Part shown: piece after piece, positions 23,960 through 36,720 of the stretch | Layout: the number at the start of each line of letters is the position of its first letter | Numbering within the stretch: the first letter of the stretch is position 1 | Source of the DNA: Diospyros lotus | Lineage: Eukaryota; Streptophyta; Magnoliopsida; Ericales; Ebenaceae | Assembly: GCF_014633365.1 (NCBI RefSeq) | Contig: NC_068346.1 | Location: 12,793,030 to 12,857,029 of the forward strand | Length of the DNA stretch: 64,000 nt | Direction: 5' to 3' | Notes under the pieces: model-generated | Seen by the model: only the letters and a program-made list of their open reading frames with translations | The model's database searches: none | What the model was told of the DNA's origin: nothing | Translations under genes and position numbers: made by a program

Positions 23960-26900
23960 TTTACATGACACTTTGTTATATTGTCGCCTGGTATTTCATA
24001 CCCATATTCTCAAGATGGCAATTCAGTTGCTACTGTGTCATAGCTTGAGTGACACTCTGTTGTATTGTCGTTTAATATCTCATACTCATCTTCTCAATAT
24101 GGCAATTCAACTGTCACTATGTCATAACTTTAGGCAGTAGGTTCGCAAAGTTCTCCTCTAATGCAACTCCTTGCACTTGCATATCTCCACATGTTATTAT
24201 CTACTAGATAATATGGAATTACTGCTTAAAGTGTTTGAATTTTTGTGAGACCTGGGTTCCTCAGCTTGTGAACAGCCCAAACTAGTCGCAATACTGAATT
24301 ATCGATAACTCAATGGAAGGAACCGTTTTTAGTTCAAGAATGAACCTCACCAAGAAACTCCTACTACAACATCACATGCCACAATATACACAATTTATAT
24401 GGTGGATTCTACAGTCATATCAGTTTGGAACTTTTCTAGCTAACTGCTCCACCATAGCAAACGAACCCGTATGTCGACTCTCTATCATCCATATTAGACT
24501 AGAAGTTTGAATCTCTGTCTTCTCAAGATGGCAATTTAGCTCTCACTGTGTCATAGCTTGAGTGACATTTTGTTGTATTGTCGCCTAGTATCTCATACTC
24601 ATCTTCTTAAGATGGCAATTTGGCTGTCACTATGTCATAACTTTAGGCAATAGGTCTACAAAGTTCTCTTCTAATGCTACTCCTTGCACTTACACATCTC
24701 CACATGCTATTATCTACTAGATAATATGGAATTACTGCTTGAAGTGTTTGAATTTTTTATAAGACTTGGGTTCCTCAACCTGTGTAATAGCCCAAACTAG
24801 TCGCAATACTGAAGTATGACAACTGAATGGAAGGAATTTCTTTCAATTCAAGAATAAACCTCACCAAACAACTCCCATTGCAACATCACATGCCACAATA
24901 TACACGGCTTCCATGGTGGATTCTACAGTCATATCAGCTTGGAACTCTTCTAGCTAACTGCTCCATCATAGCAAACAAACCTTGATTTAGACTCTTTATC
25001 ATCCATATTTGTGACGCTCCGCTCCCACCCACGGGTGCCACTAGTGAATAATTGACGACTACTCACACGCTAGGACATTGATGAAGAGATGAACTATGTT
25101 TCTTAGCGAAATGCCTTAGGTGGGAACTAGGCTTCGTCCTTCCCTTTGATCTACTCAAGGATACGAGTAAAGGAATATCAAAAAGTTTTGAGGAGCTAAT
25201 CCTGAGATCCCTAGTGGGCGTCACCCTTCTTTAGCTCAAATCGATGAGCTGGGGATGACTTGTCCAGGACCCGACCAAACACCAACACTAATCACTCGCT
25301 TGTTTTCCTAAGACCTACAACCCCTTGGCAGAAAGTCGGAAAGTATATTCATAAAGAAAAGCTTTAATTGGGCCTCGATTTTTGCTTCATAAAAATATCC
25401 CAATACACTAATGCCTAGAGGAAATTAAAACTTGGCCTTCTTTAACAAGCCCATTTTCTTATACCCAAAGAAATTCATACAAAAAAATCCAATTTAAATC
25501 TCATCTTTGCAAAAATTAACTAAAATTTTACTTTAGCAAGTTCCAGAATTTTTTTGAAAGTACTTCAAAATTTTCTTAATTTATAAAATATTTTTGGAGC
25601 CAAAACCATCATTTTTTTTTCATAATCTTTCAAAAATATTCAAGGAACGAAGGGGCAGCAGCGGGGCACCAATCGCGAGCACAGGCCACCTATGATGCAC
25701 AGCGCGCTAGCTGTGCGCACACGCATTGCATACCAGGTGGCAGCAACTACCTCTTCCCCATGCTTTTTGCCCCCTCCCCCTTTTTTTTAGCTCATTAACC
25801 CATCTTTTTTTATCAAAGTTTAAACATACTCAAATACATCAAATATTTCCTCCATTGTCCACAACAAGGATTACATAACCTACATGATGTTTATACAACA
25901 TACATAAAAAATAAAGATACAAATCCAAATTTTAAGCTTCAACAAACCATAAACTATCTTTTCAAAAATATCAAGGAGCCTTCTTTATGGATCATGCATA
26001 CTTTAACCCTCCAAGACTCATTTTCTCTTTTGATTTTCCACACCTACAAGTGAGGTAAAAATCTCATGAGCCAAAGCTCAAAAAGGTGTAATGTAAAGTA
26101 AATATGAGCATAAATATTCATGAAATGCAAGATTATGCATATGTGGATGGTTTTCTTTACCCTAACAACCTTCATCGATTTAAGCAACAACCTATCCTTT
26201 TCCTCCTAATGTTCTAGTTATCCTTATGGCCAAAGGTCACACTAGTACACAAATATGCATGTATGCTTGCAAACACCATGAAATTTCATAACAAATACTT
26301 GCAAAGCATGCATGGCCACCCTCTCATGGGGCCATTCCTTACCTTGAGTTCTTTCATGCTTTCCAAAGGCTTCCAAAGACTTCTTCTTCTCTTTCTTTCC
26401 TTTATTTCTTTCTTACCTACGAGAGACTTCTTCCAATGTCTCCAAATTTCTCTCTTTTCTATTTAGAAAATTTCTTTTGTCTTGATATCACACAAACTTA
26501 ACATAAAATCCTAGCTCTTGATCTTACTTTATGAGAGAAAATCCCAACCTTTTAAAATAGCACAATCCATGCCATTAAAATATTTAATCTCAACCCTTGC
26601 ATAAAAAAAATGAAGATTAAATCTCCACTATACAAAGAAACATAATCCATGTCAATTGGAGGTTTTAATACAAGCCATTAGATCTTCTCCCATCTTACTT
26701 TCAAGATTATATCTCAACCCTTGGATCACTTTGGACTTTTAATCTCAAAATTGACATTTTCCATATTTATTTAATTTCACCCTATCACATGAGTTACAAA
26801 TTTTCTTTTCTTTTGCATATTAAAATAATTCTCACATTTTCATCATTAATGAGAGACTTATTTAATTTTCATTTAGAATTTCTTAAATCTCCATAATTAC

Positions 26901-27950
26901 GACTCTCATAAATGTTAAAATGAGAATTTTTTTCTTTTCTTTTTGAATTAATTTAATTCTTCCATTCTGTCACTTGTAGACACTTACTTAGCTCCCAATC
27001 CTCCATTTTGGGCATCAATTATTTCTCTAATTCATCCAAAAATTCAAGAGCAAGAATAGAGAATTCCACACATAAAAAAATCCATAATGGGAATATTTTT
27101 TTCCAAATTACGAATTTACCGTTAATGAAATATTATCCAATTTATTAAATCGCCCCTTCCTAAGGCACATTTAGTTCCATTTTTTTCGTTCTTTTTCCTA
27201 AAGGGCATTTTTTGAGATTCCTATCAATCCCCAATCCTATTTTATTCTTTATTATCTTATAACACTCATTATACTGGGTGTTATAATATTAAACTAGAAG
27301 TCAGAATCTGTGTCTTCTAAAGATAGCGATTCAATTGTCATTATGTCATAGCTTGAGTGACACTATTGTATTATTGCCTAGTATCTCATAGTCATCTTTT
27401 CAAGATGGCTATTCAACTATCACTATGTCATAGTTTTAGGCTGTAGGTTCGCAAAGTTCTCCTCTAATGCAACTCCTTGCACATCTCCATGTACTATTAT
27501 CCACTAGATAATATGGAATTATCGTTTGAAGTGTTTGACTTTTTTATGAGACCTAGGTTCCTCGACCTATGATATAGCCCAAATTAGTCGCAATACCGAA
27601 ATATCAACAACTCAATGAAGGAACCGTTTTCAATTCAAGAATGAACCTCACCAAACAAGTCCAACTACAACATCACATACCACAATATACACGGCTTTCG
27701 TGGTGGATTCTGCTCTCATATCAGGTTGGAACTCTTCTAGCTAACTACTCCACCATAGCAAACAAACCTGGATGTAAACTCTCTATCATCCATATTAGAC
27801 TGGAAGTCTGAATCTATGAACCTATCAATACGAAGTACACCTTTTTCATATGCCAGAATCATATCCTTAGTGCTTCACAAGTACTTTAGGATATGTTTTA
27901 GGGTTATCCAGTGTTCCAAACCTGAATTAACTTAAGGCATTAACGTAATT
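23960..27950 (-). pseudogene. Copia RNase H segment, tandem triplicate, split by an LTR
   Basis: The minus strand encodes a decayed copia C-terminus. The rightmost copy reads GLEHWITLKHILKYF, SDFQSNMDDRE and a KSSK-ADST-AEYIA-like region, then EEPRSHKKVK. A segment of about 515 bp occurs three times in direct orientation: about 23960-24495, 24496-25009 and 27291-27796. Copy 1 has an internal 80-bp sub-duplication. Copies 2 and 3 are separated by the 2276-bp solo LTR at 25010-27285. All copies have stops. The left end leads through a polypurine tract into an LTR. The triplication postdates or accompanies decay and cannot encode a functional protein. Confidence 0.7.
25010..27285. mobile_element. 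Solo LTR, 2276 bp, TSD ATATT
   Basis: Starts TGTGACGCTCC and ends GGGTGTTATA, a slightly decayed TG..CA pair (expected TGTAAC/GTTACA). It is flanked by the 5-bp duplication ATATT (25005-25009 and 27286-27290) and interrupts one copia RNase H repeat exactly, giving a clean empty-site reading. No coding content. Its first 190 bp match the reverse complement of the end of the LTR at 58625-59875 (GCTCCCACC, GTGAATAAT, GAAGAGATG-ACTATGTTTC, CTAGGCTTCGTC). Ty3 type is likely but not shown. Confidence 0.75.
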
Positions 27951-28503
27951 TCAGACCACCAAGTAATTGCCATCGAATCCAAAAAGACAAATTCCTCAAA
28001 CATTATTGAACCTCAATCCTAAAAGACAAATTCCTCAAACATTATTGAACCTCAATCTTAAACCTTACACTACAGCAAATGAATAGCTAAAGAAAAACAC
28101 AAAGAAGCATAAATAGGAACAAATGTGTAAAACAAAGATTAACACAACAGAAGGAAACAAAAACAAGGTGTTCATGATTACTTTAAATGATAAAAAGAAA
28201 GACAGATAATCTTCTAATAAAGGATATGACAAAAAGAAAAAAATTAACTCTAAATGAAAGGGAATGGACCCTATATCTACATAGAGGAAGCAAACATGAA
28301 TCTTGTTATCAAGATAGTGAAATCTACTAGTAGCATTCTACTTTAGGTCGATAACATTAACATCTGATCAACGAAATTCAACGAACCCCTGCTAGAATTT
28401 GGAGCCAGCTGCATGACATCAACAACATTCTTCTTGTAATCTTTCAATCGATCAATCAAAGTTTTCATGCTCTTTTAGGCCTTATCCTTTTAGGAAACAA
28501 CTT
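27951..28503. other. Gene-free AT-rich stretch
   Basis: Contains a 50-bp local duplication (about 27978-28030 region: AAAAAGACAAATTCCTC twice). Nothing else recognised. Confidence 0.5.
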
Positions 28504-29792
28504 TAGTGTTGCAAATGAGTCGAGCCATTAGTAAGCGGTTCAGTATTTGGCTCGACAAAAACTCATTCAAGTTTATTCTTTAAGATAAACAAACCAAGGT
28601 TGAACCTAACTTTGAAGCTCGATTTGTAAACAAAGCGAGGTTGAGCTCAGTAAAGCGTGACTCATTAAAGCTCACGAACATATTTGATTAAAGGCTTGTG
28701 AACATACTCGATTAAAAGTTCGCAAATAGCTCGAGAACAGACTCATTTATAAAATATATTAATAAATTTATTTATAATTTTAAAATATATTATTTAACAT
28801 AAGATTATCAAAATTTAAATTATTGTAATACTATCATTAAATTGAAGGAACATCTATCGAGGAAGACTGGCACTTAAAGAGTGAAGAGGCACGCAAAATT
28901 GAAAATGGTCTTCAAATTAGTTTACAAAGTCTGAGAGGACTTAGATCTAGTGAAGCAAATGTTAGAATCTCCAAATTACATTCTAGAAGCAATCCTTCAT
29001 TGAAAGTCACCCAAGCTTCTATCCAATTCCCATTTCTCGTATCCATAAAAAACGATGAGGTTCATGAACACTGAACCACAAGACCCAATGCCACTCACCT
29101 ACAATAGCCTTCATCTACCATAATATAATATATGTATTGTATAATAAAGCAAAATATCAAATTAAATTTAGCCACACAAACCATATAAATAGTTTGACTT
29201 AGAAATTAGAAACCCTAAAAATGCTAAGAAATGTCAACTAAAGATTGAAGAGGAAAGAAACGAAGAAGACACCACTTCCATATTCACCACCCACCGCTGC
29301 AACCTCTATCTCAAGTTGAACCACCATTAGTCACTGCAGACTGCTTCCGTCCATATTTCTTCCTTCTCTAAAGTCAGCTAATGCATTGTTATCACTTGTC
29401 GCCACCACACAACCCCTTTCCCTTTGTTGTCGCACCCACCCTTCTCTCTCTATGACTGCTAGTCATCTCCATCCAACCCCCTCTGAAGCACCACCCAGTG
29501 TCATCGTTGGCTACTATCACAACTTGCCTCTAGACACCTTCTTCCCTTTTTATTGCCACCTCTTTGAAGCACTGCTCATTACTGCACACCTCCTTCCATC
29601 TCTATTGCCACCACACACCCCCTTCATTCTCTACCGTTACTTGCTGCCATCTCATAGGTTTCTAGCGAGCTCGGCTCATCAACCTTTTGATAAGTTGAGC
29701 CCAAGCTGAGCTCAAACTCAAGCCTACAAACTGACTCAAATAGTCAAGCTTAAGCTCAACAAAGCTCGACTCGGTTTAATTGCAACCTTGAA
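28504..29792. mobile_element. Non-autonomous DNA element with GAGCTCG subterminal repeats
   Basis: Left end TAGTGTTGCAAATGAGTCGAGC; the right end read in reverse gives AAGGTTGCAATTAAACCGAGTCGAGC. Both ends are crowded with AGCTCGA / GAGCTC phrases in inverted arrangement. TIR form and subterminal repeats fit hAT non-autonomous elements. No transposase is present. A C-rich Pro/His/Leu frame inside (29386-29709) has no recognisable domain. A clear 8-bp target duplication was not found. Confidence 0.5.
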
Positions 29793-29884
29793 TGACTTTT
29801 TTTGCCTTGGCCTGGGCTTCATCTCTTTCACGCTGAATGTAAAAGATCTAGTTCACTGCTCCATTCATAAGATTTTCATTGAAG

Positions 29885-30069
29885 GTTAAAATCCTAACTC
29901 CATCATCGTGTAGACTTATTAAAGAGTGCTCAAGCTCAAATTCCTAAAATCCAATTATTAGTCCAAATCCTAATAAACTTAGGATAAACTCCTTCTCATA
30001 AATCTTAGGTAGACATTGTCTAAGGATAATCCTGTTTGGTTGAGGCTAGGTAAGGCCAATTCCAATTCT
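29885..30069 (+). repeat. Flank repeat F, left copy
   Basis: About 180 bp that recur at 34529-34716 in the same orientation, framing the stacked LTR array. Matching blocks include GTAGACTTATTAAAGAGTGCTCAAG and TTTGGTTGAGGCTAGG. Confidence 0.75.
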
Positions 30070-33000
30070 TGGTGTATCAATGCAAGGGTTTAGCATTTTC
30101 AAAACGTTTTCAAAAATAAAACAAGAACACAACAAAAATAAGTTCAAGACCATCTTGCAAGACTAGGTTTCCAATCAATCATAAGCAATAAAATTGAAAC
30201 CATTCCATAGGGCGTTTAGGGATATACCTTATGGAGATTTCGATTCCGATATAGGGGTTGAAACTCCTCTCGAGGCAACAACCGTTGCTCACCAATAGCT
30301 CCCAAACGACTCCATCGACAGTTTCCTACTGCCCTGAATAACAAGTTGAATGACTAATCCATCTCTCGAAAATACGGGAGACCTAATCAGTCCACACTTC
30401 TAATGTGGATGAAGCCCCAACAAGACATATGTGCTAGCCAAGTCTCTTGTGGGTGTTCAAGCTAGATTTTGGGTTCAAGGAAAAATAGATTCCCAAATCC
30501 ATTATAGACACTCTATATGGATTGGGTTGCTACAATAGCAACAAAGAAGAAATGAGCAAAGGGAGTAATGGAATAAGGTTTTGGGTCTCTAGAAATTGGA
30601 AAAGAAAAAGTGCAATGGTGGAAAGAAATGTAGCAACAATTACCATAACCCAAAAATGCATAACCATATTCTTGTTCTTCTTTAATTTCCTTTAAATATG
30701 GACACACCCGAAACCCTAGACGCCCAATAATCAAACAAATGGCTAGAGAGAGAGGGGGGAGACAAATGAGAGACAACCCCAGAGCATCAAGAACACATGT
30801 CATCCTCTTGTCGTCATCCTCAAGCCATGCATCGTCAAACGATTGCAAAAATGACAAAGAAATCATGTCTAATTGCGAGCCTCGCTATTGGAAACAATTG
30901 ACTATTCGATGCAAACTATCAACCGATTCGCAATGATCGGTCGACTAGTTTTGGCCACTGGATAGTCGATAGCCTCTAAGGCCTATCAACAGTTTCTTCC
31001 TCTTTGCACCAAGTTTCTCCAAATTGCATCTAGGCCTGTCATTAACTCTTAATTACCCTTTCACCATCTCATGATGAAACCGAGGCCTCTGTTAACTCTT
31101 AACAACATGCCTATCAACTCTTGACAATTGCTCTAATTAATTTTGAACTTTATCTGTTAACTTTTAACAGTGTCATCATTAACTCTTAATGACGATCATT
31201 AATCACAGCTTTATATCGCTTAATCAACCATACTCGGATATGCATGTGACCTTCTAGGTTCATCACTAAATAACAATAGGGACATGTCAAACTCTTTGCC
31301 GCCAACCAAACACTTTGATCTACAAAGAGGATCTCTCTATCTCCCCGAAATACCCTAAAAGACCTTAACAAACAACAAGCATTATATCAAGACTATCATA
31401 CCAGTAATGAAGTCTAACTTCAATGAAAACCTATTTGGGATTTCGATTCTTGTGTACTATAATCTCTCCATCAAATAACATTCCGATCAAGTAAGAGTCA
31501 TGAACTAATCGAGCTCACAAACTCAATAACTATGCTAAGATCTAATGTAGTGTGCTCGAGATGACACATCGAAACTCTTTCCAACATTGAAAACACTTTC
31601 CAATCAAGTGTACTTTGGCCAGAGGTTCATACAACCACAACCTCCACTAATCGCAAAGGATGTTCACCTCTCACGGGAGGTCGACGGATCCCATTAACAA
31701 TCACGTGTCTCCATATGCCACTACACTGAGACCACACAGAGCATCTCCCACCCGATAACTTGATAGTTCTTATCAAAGGCAAATCTCAAGCACCAATATC
31801 AATGACAATTGTGTTGCCTCCAGTCTAAGAACCAGTAGCACAATCAAACCCTATGATACATCATAGATCCTCTCAGCCATGTAATTTATTGTTAAGAAAC
31901 GCCAACTCGTGGTGTGCCAAATGCAAGAGTTTTCAGATTTCAAAACTTTTTTAAAAAACCAATCAAATGCCCAGCATAAATAAGGCACAAACCTACCTTG
32001 TAAGACTCAGTATCAATCAATCATATGCATAAAATGAAACCATTCCATAGGGCGTTTATAAATATACCTTATGGAGATTTCAAATCTAATGTAGAGGTTG
32101 AACACACCTCTGGTGGCAACAACTCTTGCCTCTAACAGTCCACGAATAGTCCACTAGGCAGTCTCCTACTGCCCCGAATAACAAGCCAGGTGACTAGTCC
32201 GTCTCCCGAAAATATAGAAAACCTAGTTAGTCCACGCTCATGTGGATGAACCCCATAGGAAGACCCGTGTGTTAGACAAGTCTCCTATGGGTGATTCAAG
32301 CTGGATATTGGGTTCAAAACAAAGGATTCCCAATCCAATAAACTCTTTATTGGAATGAGATTTCTATTCAAGCAAACAAGAAATAGTTGGAGCAATAAGT
32401 GGAAAACAATGGGCTTGGGTTTTTGGCACTGGAAGAAGGAAGAAAATGGGCACAATGGCTAAGAAAAAATAACCCAGCCGCCAATGCCCTCTATCTTCTT
32501 GCGTTTCTACTCATTCTTCCCATTTTATATCCAATACCAAAACCCTAGAATGTCTAATATGGAAAAACGACCAAAAGAAAGCATGAGGGGACAAAGGGGA
32601 GACCACCCAGACCTCCAAGGACAAAGAACGTCCTTCTTGTCAAAGACCTCGGCCATGCGTCATCCAAATCGGCGCAGAAATGACAAAGGATAATGTGTTG
32701 GTTCGTGACATTCGTAATCGAAATTGTCAACAATTTATAGAGGACTGTCGATAATTTCTTCTCTCTACCTTAAGTTTCTCCAAATTGCATCTAGGCCCCG
32801 CCATTAACTCTGAGTGACACTTTCACCATCTCATGATGAAAGCGAGACCCTAGTTAACTCTTAACTTCATACCCGTCAAATCCTGATAGTTACTCCAATT
32901 AATTCTAAACCCAATCCGCTAACTCTTAACAGTGTCATCATTAACCAATAATGACTATCTTTAATCACAGTTTTAAAATTTCTTAGTCAACCACATTTGG

Positions 33001-33649
33001 ATATGCGTGTGACTTTTTAGGTTCACTACTAAGTAGCAATTGGGACGCGTCAAACACTTTTACGCCGACCAATCACGTTGGTCTACAATGAGGATCTCTC
33101 CATCTCCTCGAAATACCCTGAAAGTCCCTAAGTGACAATTAGCATTATGTTAGGGCGATCCTATCAGTAATGAAATCAAACTTCAATGAGAACCTATTTA
33201 GGCTTTCGATTCCCATGTATTATAATCCCTCCATTGATTAACATTCCGATCAAGTAAGAGTCATGGAGTGATCACACTCACTAACTTGATAGGGGTGCCA
33301 AGATCTAGTGTGGTGCGGTTAAGATGACACATCGAAACTTTTTTCGACATTGGAAGCACTTTCCAATAAATGTACTATGGCCAGAGGTTCATACAACCAC
33401 AATCACCACTGATCGCATAGGATGTTCATCTCGCGTTGGAGGTCGATGAATCGCATTAGCAATCACCTGCCTCCATACACCACTGCACAGAGACAACATA
33501 GTGCATTTCCCCATCCGACAATCGGATGATTTTTAGTAAAGGCAAATCTCAAACACCGACATACAAGACAACTGTATTACCTCTAGTCTAAGGACCAGTT
33601 ACACAATCGAATGCCTGTGACAGATCAAAGATCCTCTCAGCCATGTGAT
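30070..33649. repeat. Two tandem ~1.8 kb LTR-like repeats
   Basis: R1 30070-31909 and R2 31910-33649 are direct tandem copies, starting TGGTGTATC and TGGTGTGCC. Shared blocks in order: CCATTCCATAGGGCGTTTA, ATACCTTATGGAGATTTC, CCTACTGCCC-GAATAACAAG, AAATTGCATCTAGGCC, TTTCACCATCTCATGATGAAA, AACATTCCGATCAAGTAAGAGTCATG, and TCCTCTCAGCCATGT near each end. They look like large copia LTR bodies. Open frames within (for example 30513-30866, 32484-32693) are not conserved between the two copies, so no gene is called. Confidence 0.75.
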
Positions 33650-34528
33650 TTGTCACGTTTGTCACCTTCAGGAGATATTCCACTAATATCTACCCACATG
33701 TCTACTATATCTATCTCATGGATTATGGCATGTGACTTACCATCCTTTATCATTAGTACCTCATACTAATCAAAGGTAGTAACTCATATGCCAGTCCATA
33801 ATTGATTACTCATAGCCCACTTCTAAGAAATCTAAGGATTGGGAATTTATACTTTAAGAAATCCTTAGTTTGATAGTTTTTGTCATATATTCTTAACACT
33901 TAAAAATAAGACCATCAATAGAAAATCTAAGGGTTCATCCATATACGATGATTGGAGAGGTATGAATGAAGGTATGACCTTAAAATATGAAAACATATTT
34001 TCTTATATTTGCAAGATTTATATCATTAGCCCCTAACTGTCACCGCTAGATGTCATCTAAATCTAGCATTATAGCACTAACACTAACATCTATCATGTGC
34101 GTCACATTCAATAAATGCTCCACTAATATCTACCACATGTCTACTATATCCATCTCATGGATTATGGCATGCGACTCGCCATCCTTTATTATTAGTATCT
34201 CATACTAATCAAAGGTAGTAACCCATTTGCTAGCCCGTAATTAATTACTCATAGCCCACTTCTACCAAATCTAAGGACTGAGAATTAACCTTTAAGAAAA
34301 TTTTAATTCAAAAGTTTTTGTTATATATTTTTAACTCTTAAGAATAAGATTATCGTCAATAAATCTAAGGGCTCATTCATAAGATTGATTTGAGAGGTAT
34401 GAATGAAGAGATATGATATTAAAATATAAAAATATATTTTATTACATTTGTAAGATTTACATCATTAGTCCCATAATTATATCTACTAGATGTCATCTAA
34501 ATATAACATTAGAGCACTAACACTAACA
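33650..34528. repeat. Tandem ~440 bp LTR-end repeats A and B
   Basis: A 33650-34088 and B 34089-34528 are direct tandem copies, each ending AGCACTAACACTAACA. The same segment occurs once at 23510-23935 next to a polypurine tract, which identifies it as the end of a copia LTR read on the minus strand. Confidence 0.8.
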
Positions 34529-35020
34529 GTTAAAATACCCCAGTTCCATCTTCATGTAGACTTATTAAAGAGTGCTCAAGATCAGATTCCTAAAATCCAA
34601 TGATTAGTCCAAATATCGATAAACTTAGGATAAACTCCCTCTCATAAATCTTAGGGAGGCATTGTTCAAGGATAATCTTGTTTGGTTGAGGCTAGGTTGG
34701 GCCAATTCCAAATCCTGCCATGGTGGAGGCCAAGTTGGGTCGTGTCACAATTAAACCATGGTGTAATGGGTTGCTATGCTATAAAATAAGGTCGCATCTA
34801 TGCCAACAACTTAATTTTTTGTTATGGTGGTAAGTATTTGATGTTACAAGGGGTATCAAAGCCAAAGGTCATGGTGCTAAGCATTTGATCTTACAAGTGG
34901 TATTAAAGCCAAAGGTCATGGGTTTAGAAGCATGAATTGCTTGTGGTCAAGTGTTAAAAGGGATGGATTGTTGAGTGGAGGCTGGGTTGGGTCAAGTAAC
35001 AATCGATTTTGCCAACAACT
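34529..35020 (+). repeat. Flank repeat F, right copy, and PBS-like doublet
   Basis: 34529-34716 repeats 29885-30069. Beyond it, at about 34846-34925, a phrase of the form TTACAAG-GGTAT-AAAGCCAAAGGTCATGG occurs twice about 50 bp apart; GGTATCAAAGCC resembles an initiator-tRNA primer-binding site. No coding sequence. Confidence 0.6.
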
Positions 35021-35395
35021 TAATTAGTTAGAAATATTTTGAAAATAATTTTTTAATAATATTTTATTCAATAAATTTGATTATTCAGTAAATTAGAAAT
35101 ATTTAATGTTAATATATTATTAAAAATATATATATATTAAAGTTAATGAATTTTGTAATTTTTTTCCATTTTAATAATAAAATACGAATAAATAAATAAA
35201 TAAATGTGTTTTGAGTTTAGAGTTTCTTTTGAATGAAAACACTTAAAATAACTTTTTAGTGTTTAGAGTTTTCTTTACAATTTTTTTTATTTTTAAAAAT
35301 ACATTTTTAAAAATAATAAAGATAACACATTTTCATTATTTTAAAAAATCGAAAACTAAAAATGACTTAAAAACGCAACATAGGCTTTTTACTTA
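35020..35395. mobile_element. Short copy of an AT-rich element
   Basis: Its left part (TTTTATTCAATAAATTTGATTATT-like, TATATTATTAAAA) matches 35968-36145, and its right part (AAAATCGAAAACTAAAAATG, then ACATAGGC) matches about 36640-36715. It looks like a deletion derivative of the element at 35806-36720. The next bases (35485-35610) match the gypsy leader block at 18715-18845. Confidence 0.4.
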
Positions 35396-35805
35396 ACAAT
35401 AAGCACGTGGGATCCAACAAATCCTAATCCTCCTAATTGCTACAGAACTAGATTATCTCCACATTGTTTTTCATATTAGCCTCGAGGCAGTCTCACTTTG
35501 TCCTTTTTTTTACAATTCGCCAACATCCTTATGATCTGATTGAGGTTTTCCATCTAGTATATATGTTCCTTTATTAAATATATTAATGGTCAAATTTTCA
35601 GCGTCATCAGTTACTCTTTATGGTTAAATGATGATTTAAAAGATGAGTTGTACAAAGAAAAAATATAACATGCACGTTAATGTGGCTTTTAATTATTTCT
35701 GTAATATAATTCTAATTTTTAGATAAAGATAAAAATAAGAAAAATCCATATCATGCTTGTATCTATCCATGTCATCCACCAGCTCAGCATTTGATTATAA
35801 AAGCT

Positions 35806-36720
35806 AAGCGTATTCTCTTTGCGTTTTAATTTTTAGTTTTGAGTTTTGAATTTATTTTTAATTTTTTATTTTAGTAGTCTATTTTTAGAAAATTAAAAAC
35901 CAATTCGATTTGTTATTCGAAAAACTGTTTCTCAAAACAGAAAACTAGAAAACGTATTCTGTTTAAAATTTTGAGAATAATTTTTTTATGATATTTTATT
36001 CAATGAATTTGATTATTTAGTAAATTAGAACTATTTAATATTAATATATTATTAAAATATATATATTTTCTCAAATTGGTGAATTTTGTAACATTTTTTC
36101 TTCTTACAAAAATAAAATATGAATAAATGATTAAATTTACTTGACAAATAAATAGAAAGGGTAAAGTCAAAAGCCATGTATATATGCATATTATATTACA
36201 TTATAATACAACAAGCTTCTAGAAGCTTGGTTGCATGAGAGAAAGCTCGAAAGCCATGGAGGAGAAAGCAGGAGACAACCGTTGCAAGAGATTGCCAATG
36301 ACGATAGTAGCAAGATCGACGATGATGCTCGGCCATAGAAGACATCGGTAGAAGATGAAGCAAGGTTGCCGACAACCAAGACCGTCGAAGCGATGATACT
36401 GTGGGCAACAACGGCGATGGCGGAGAGGCCACTGACGAGCATGGTCACGGGAGACTAACGACAACGAAATTGTGCAACCTAGCAAGCCGAGGGTCGCAAG
36501 CGAAAGGTAATAGCCAAGTGAAGGTTGTTTTCCACATTTTGGGTTTTTTGGAGTGTTTTGGCTGAAAATAGCCAAAATTATTTTCTTGTTATTTAGGGTT
36601 TTCTTTATAATGTTTTTTTTTTGAAAATATATTTTTAAAAATATGAAAGTAAACATGTTTTTACACTTTTGAAAAACTAAAAACTCAAAATAGGCTGAAA
36701 ATAGTAAACAAAACAAGCCT
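35806..36720. mobile_element. Non-autonomous element with GC-richer core
   Basis: AT-rich ends, with TTTTGAGTTTT-like phrases in inverted orientation near both ends, flank a GC-richer core (36215-36530). The core has overlapping open frames (85, 78 and 165 codons, minus) without a recognisable domain. Sharp composition change and the shortened relative at 35020-35395 argue for a mobile element rather than a gene. No target duplication confirmed. Confidence 0.4.

Noticed and set aside
29386..29709. 107-codon Leu/Pro/His-rich frame
   Set aside because: Lies inside a non-autonomous DNA element; composition follows a C/T-rich strand.
30513..30866. 117-codon hydrophobic frame in the LTR array
   Set aside because: Not kept in the homologous position of the second tandem LTR copy.
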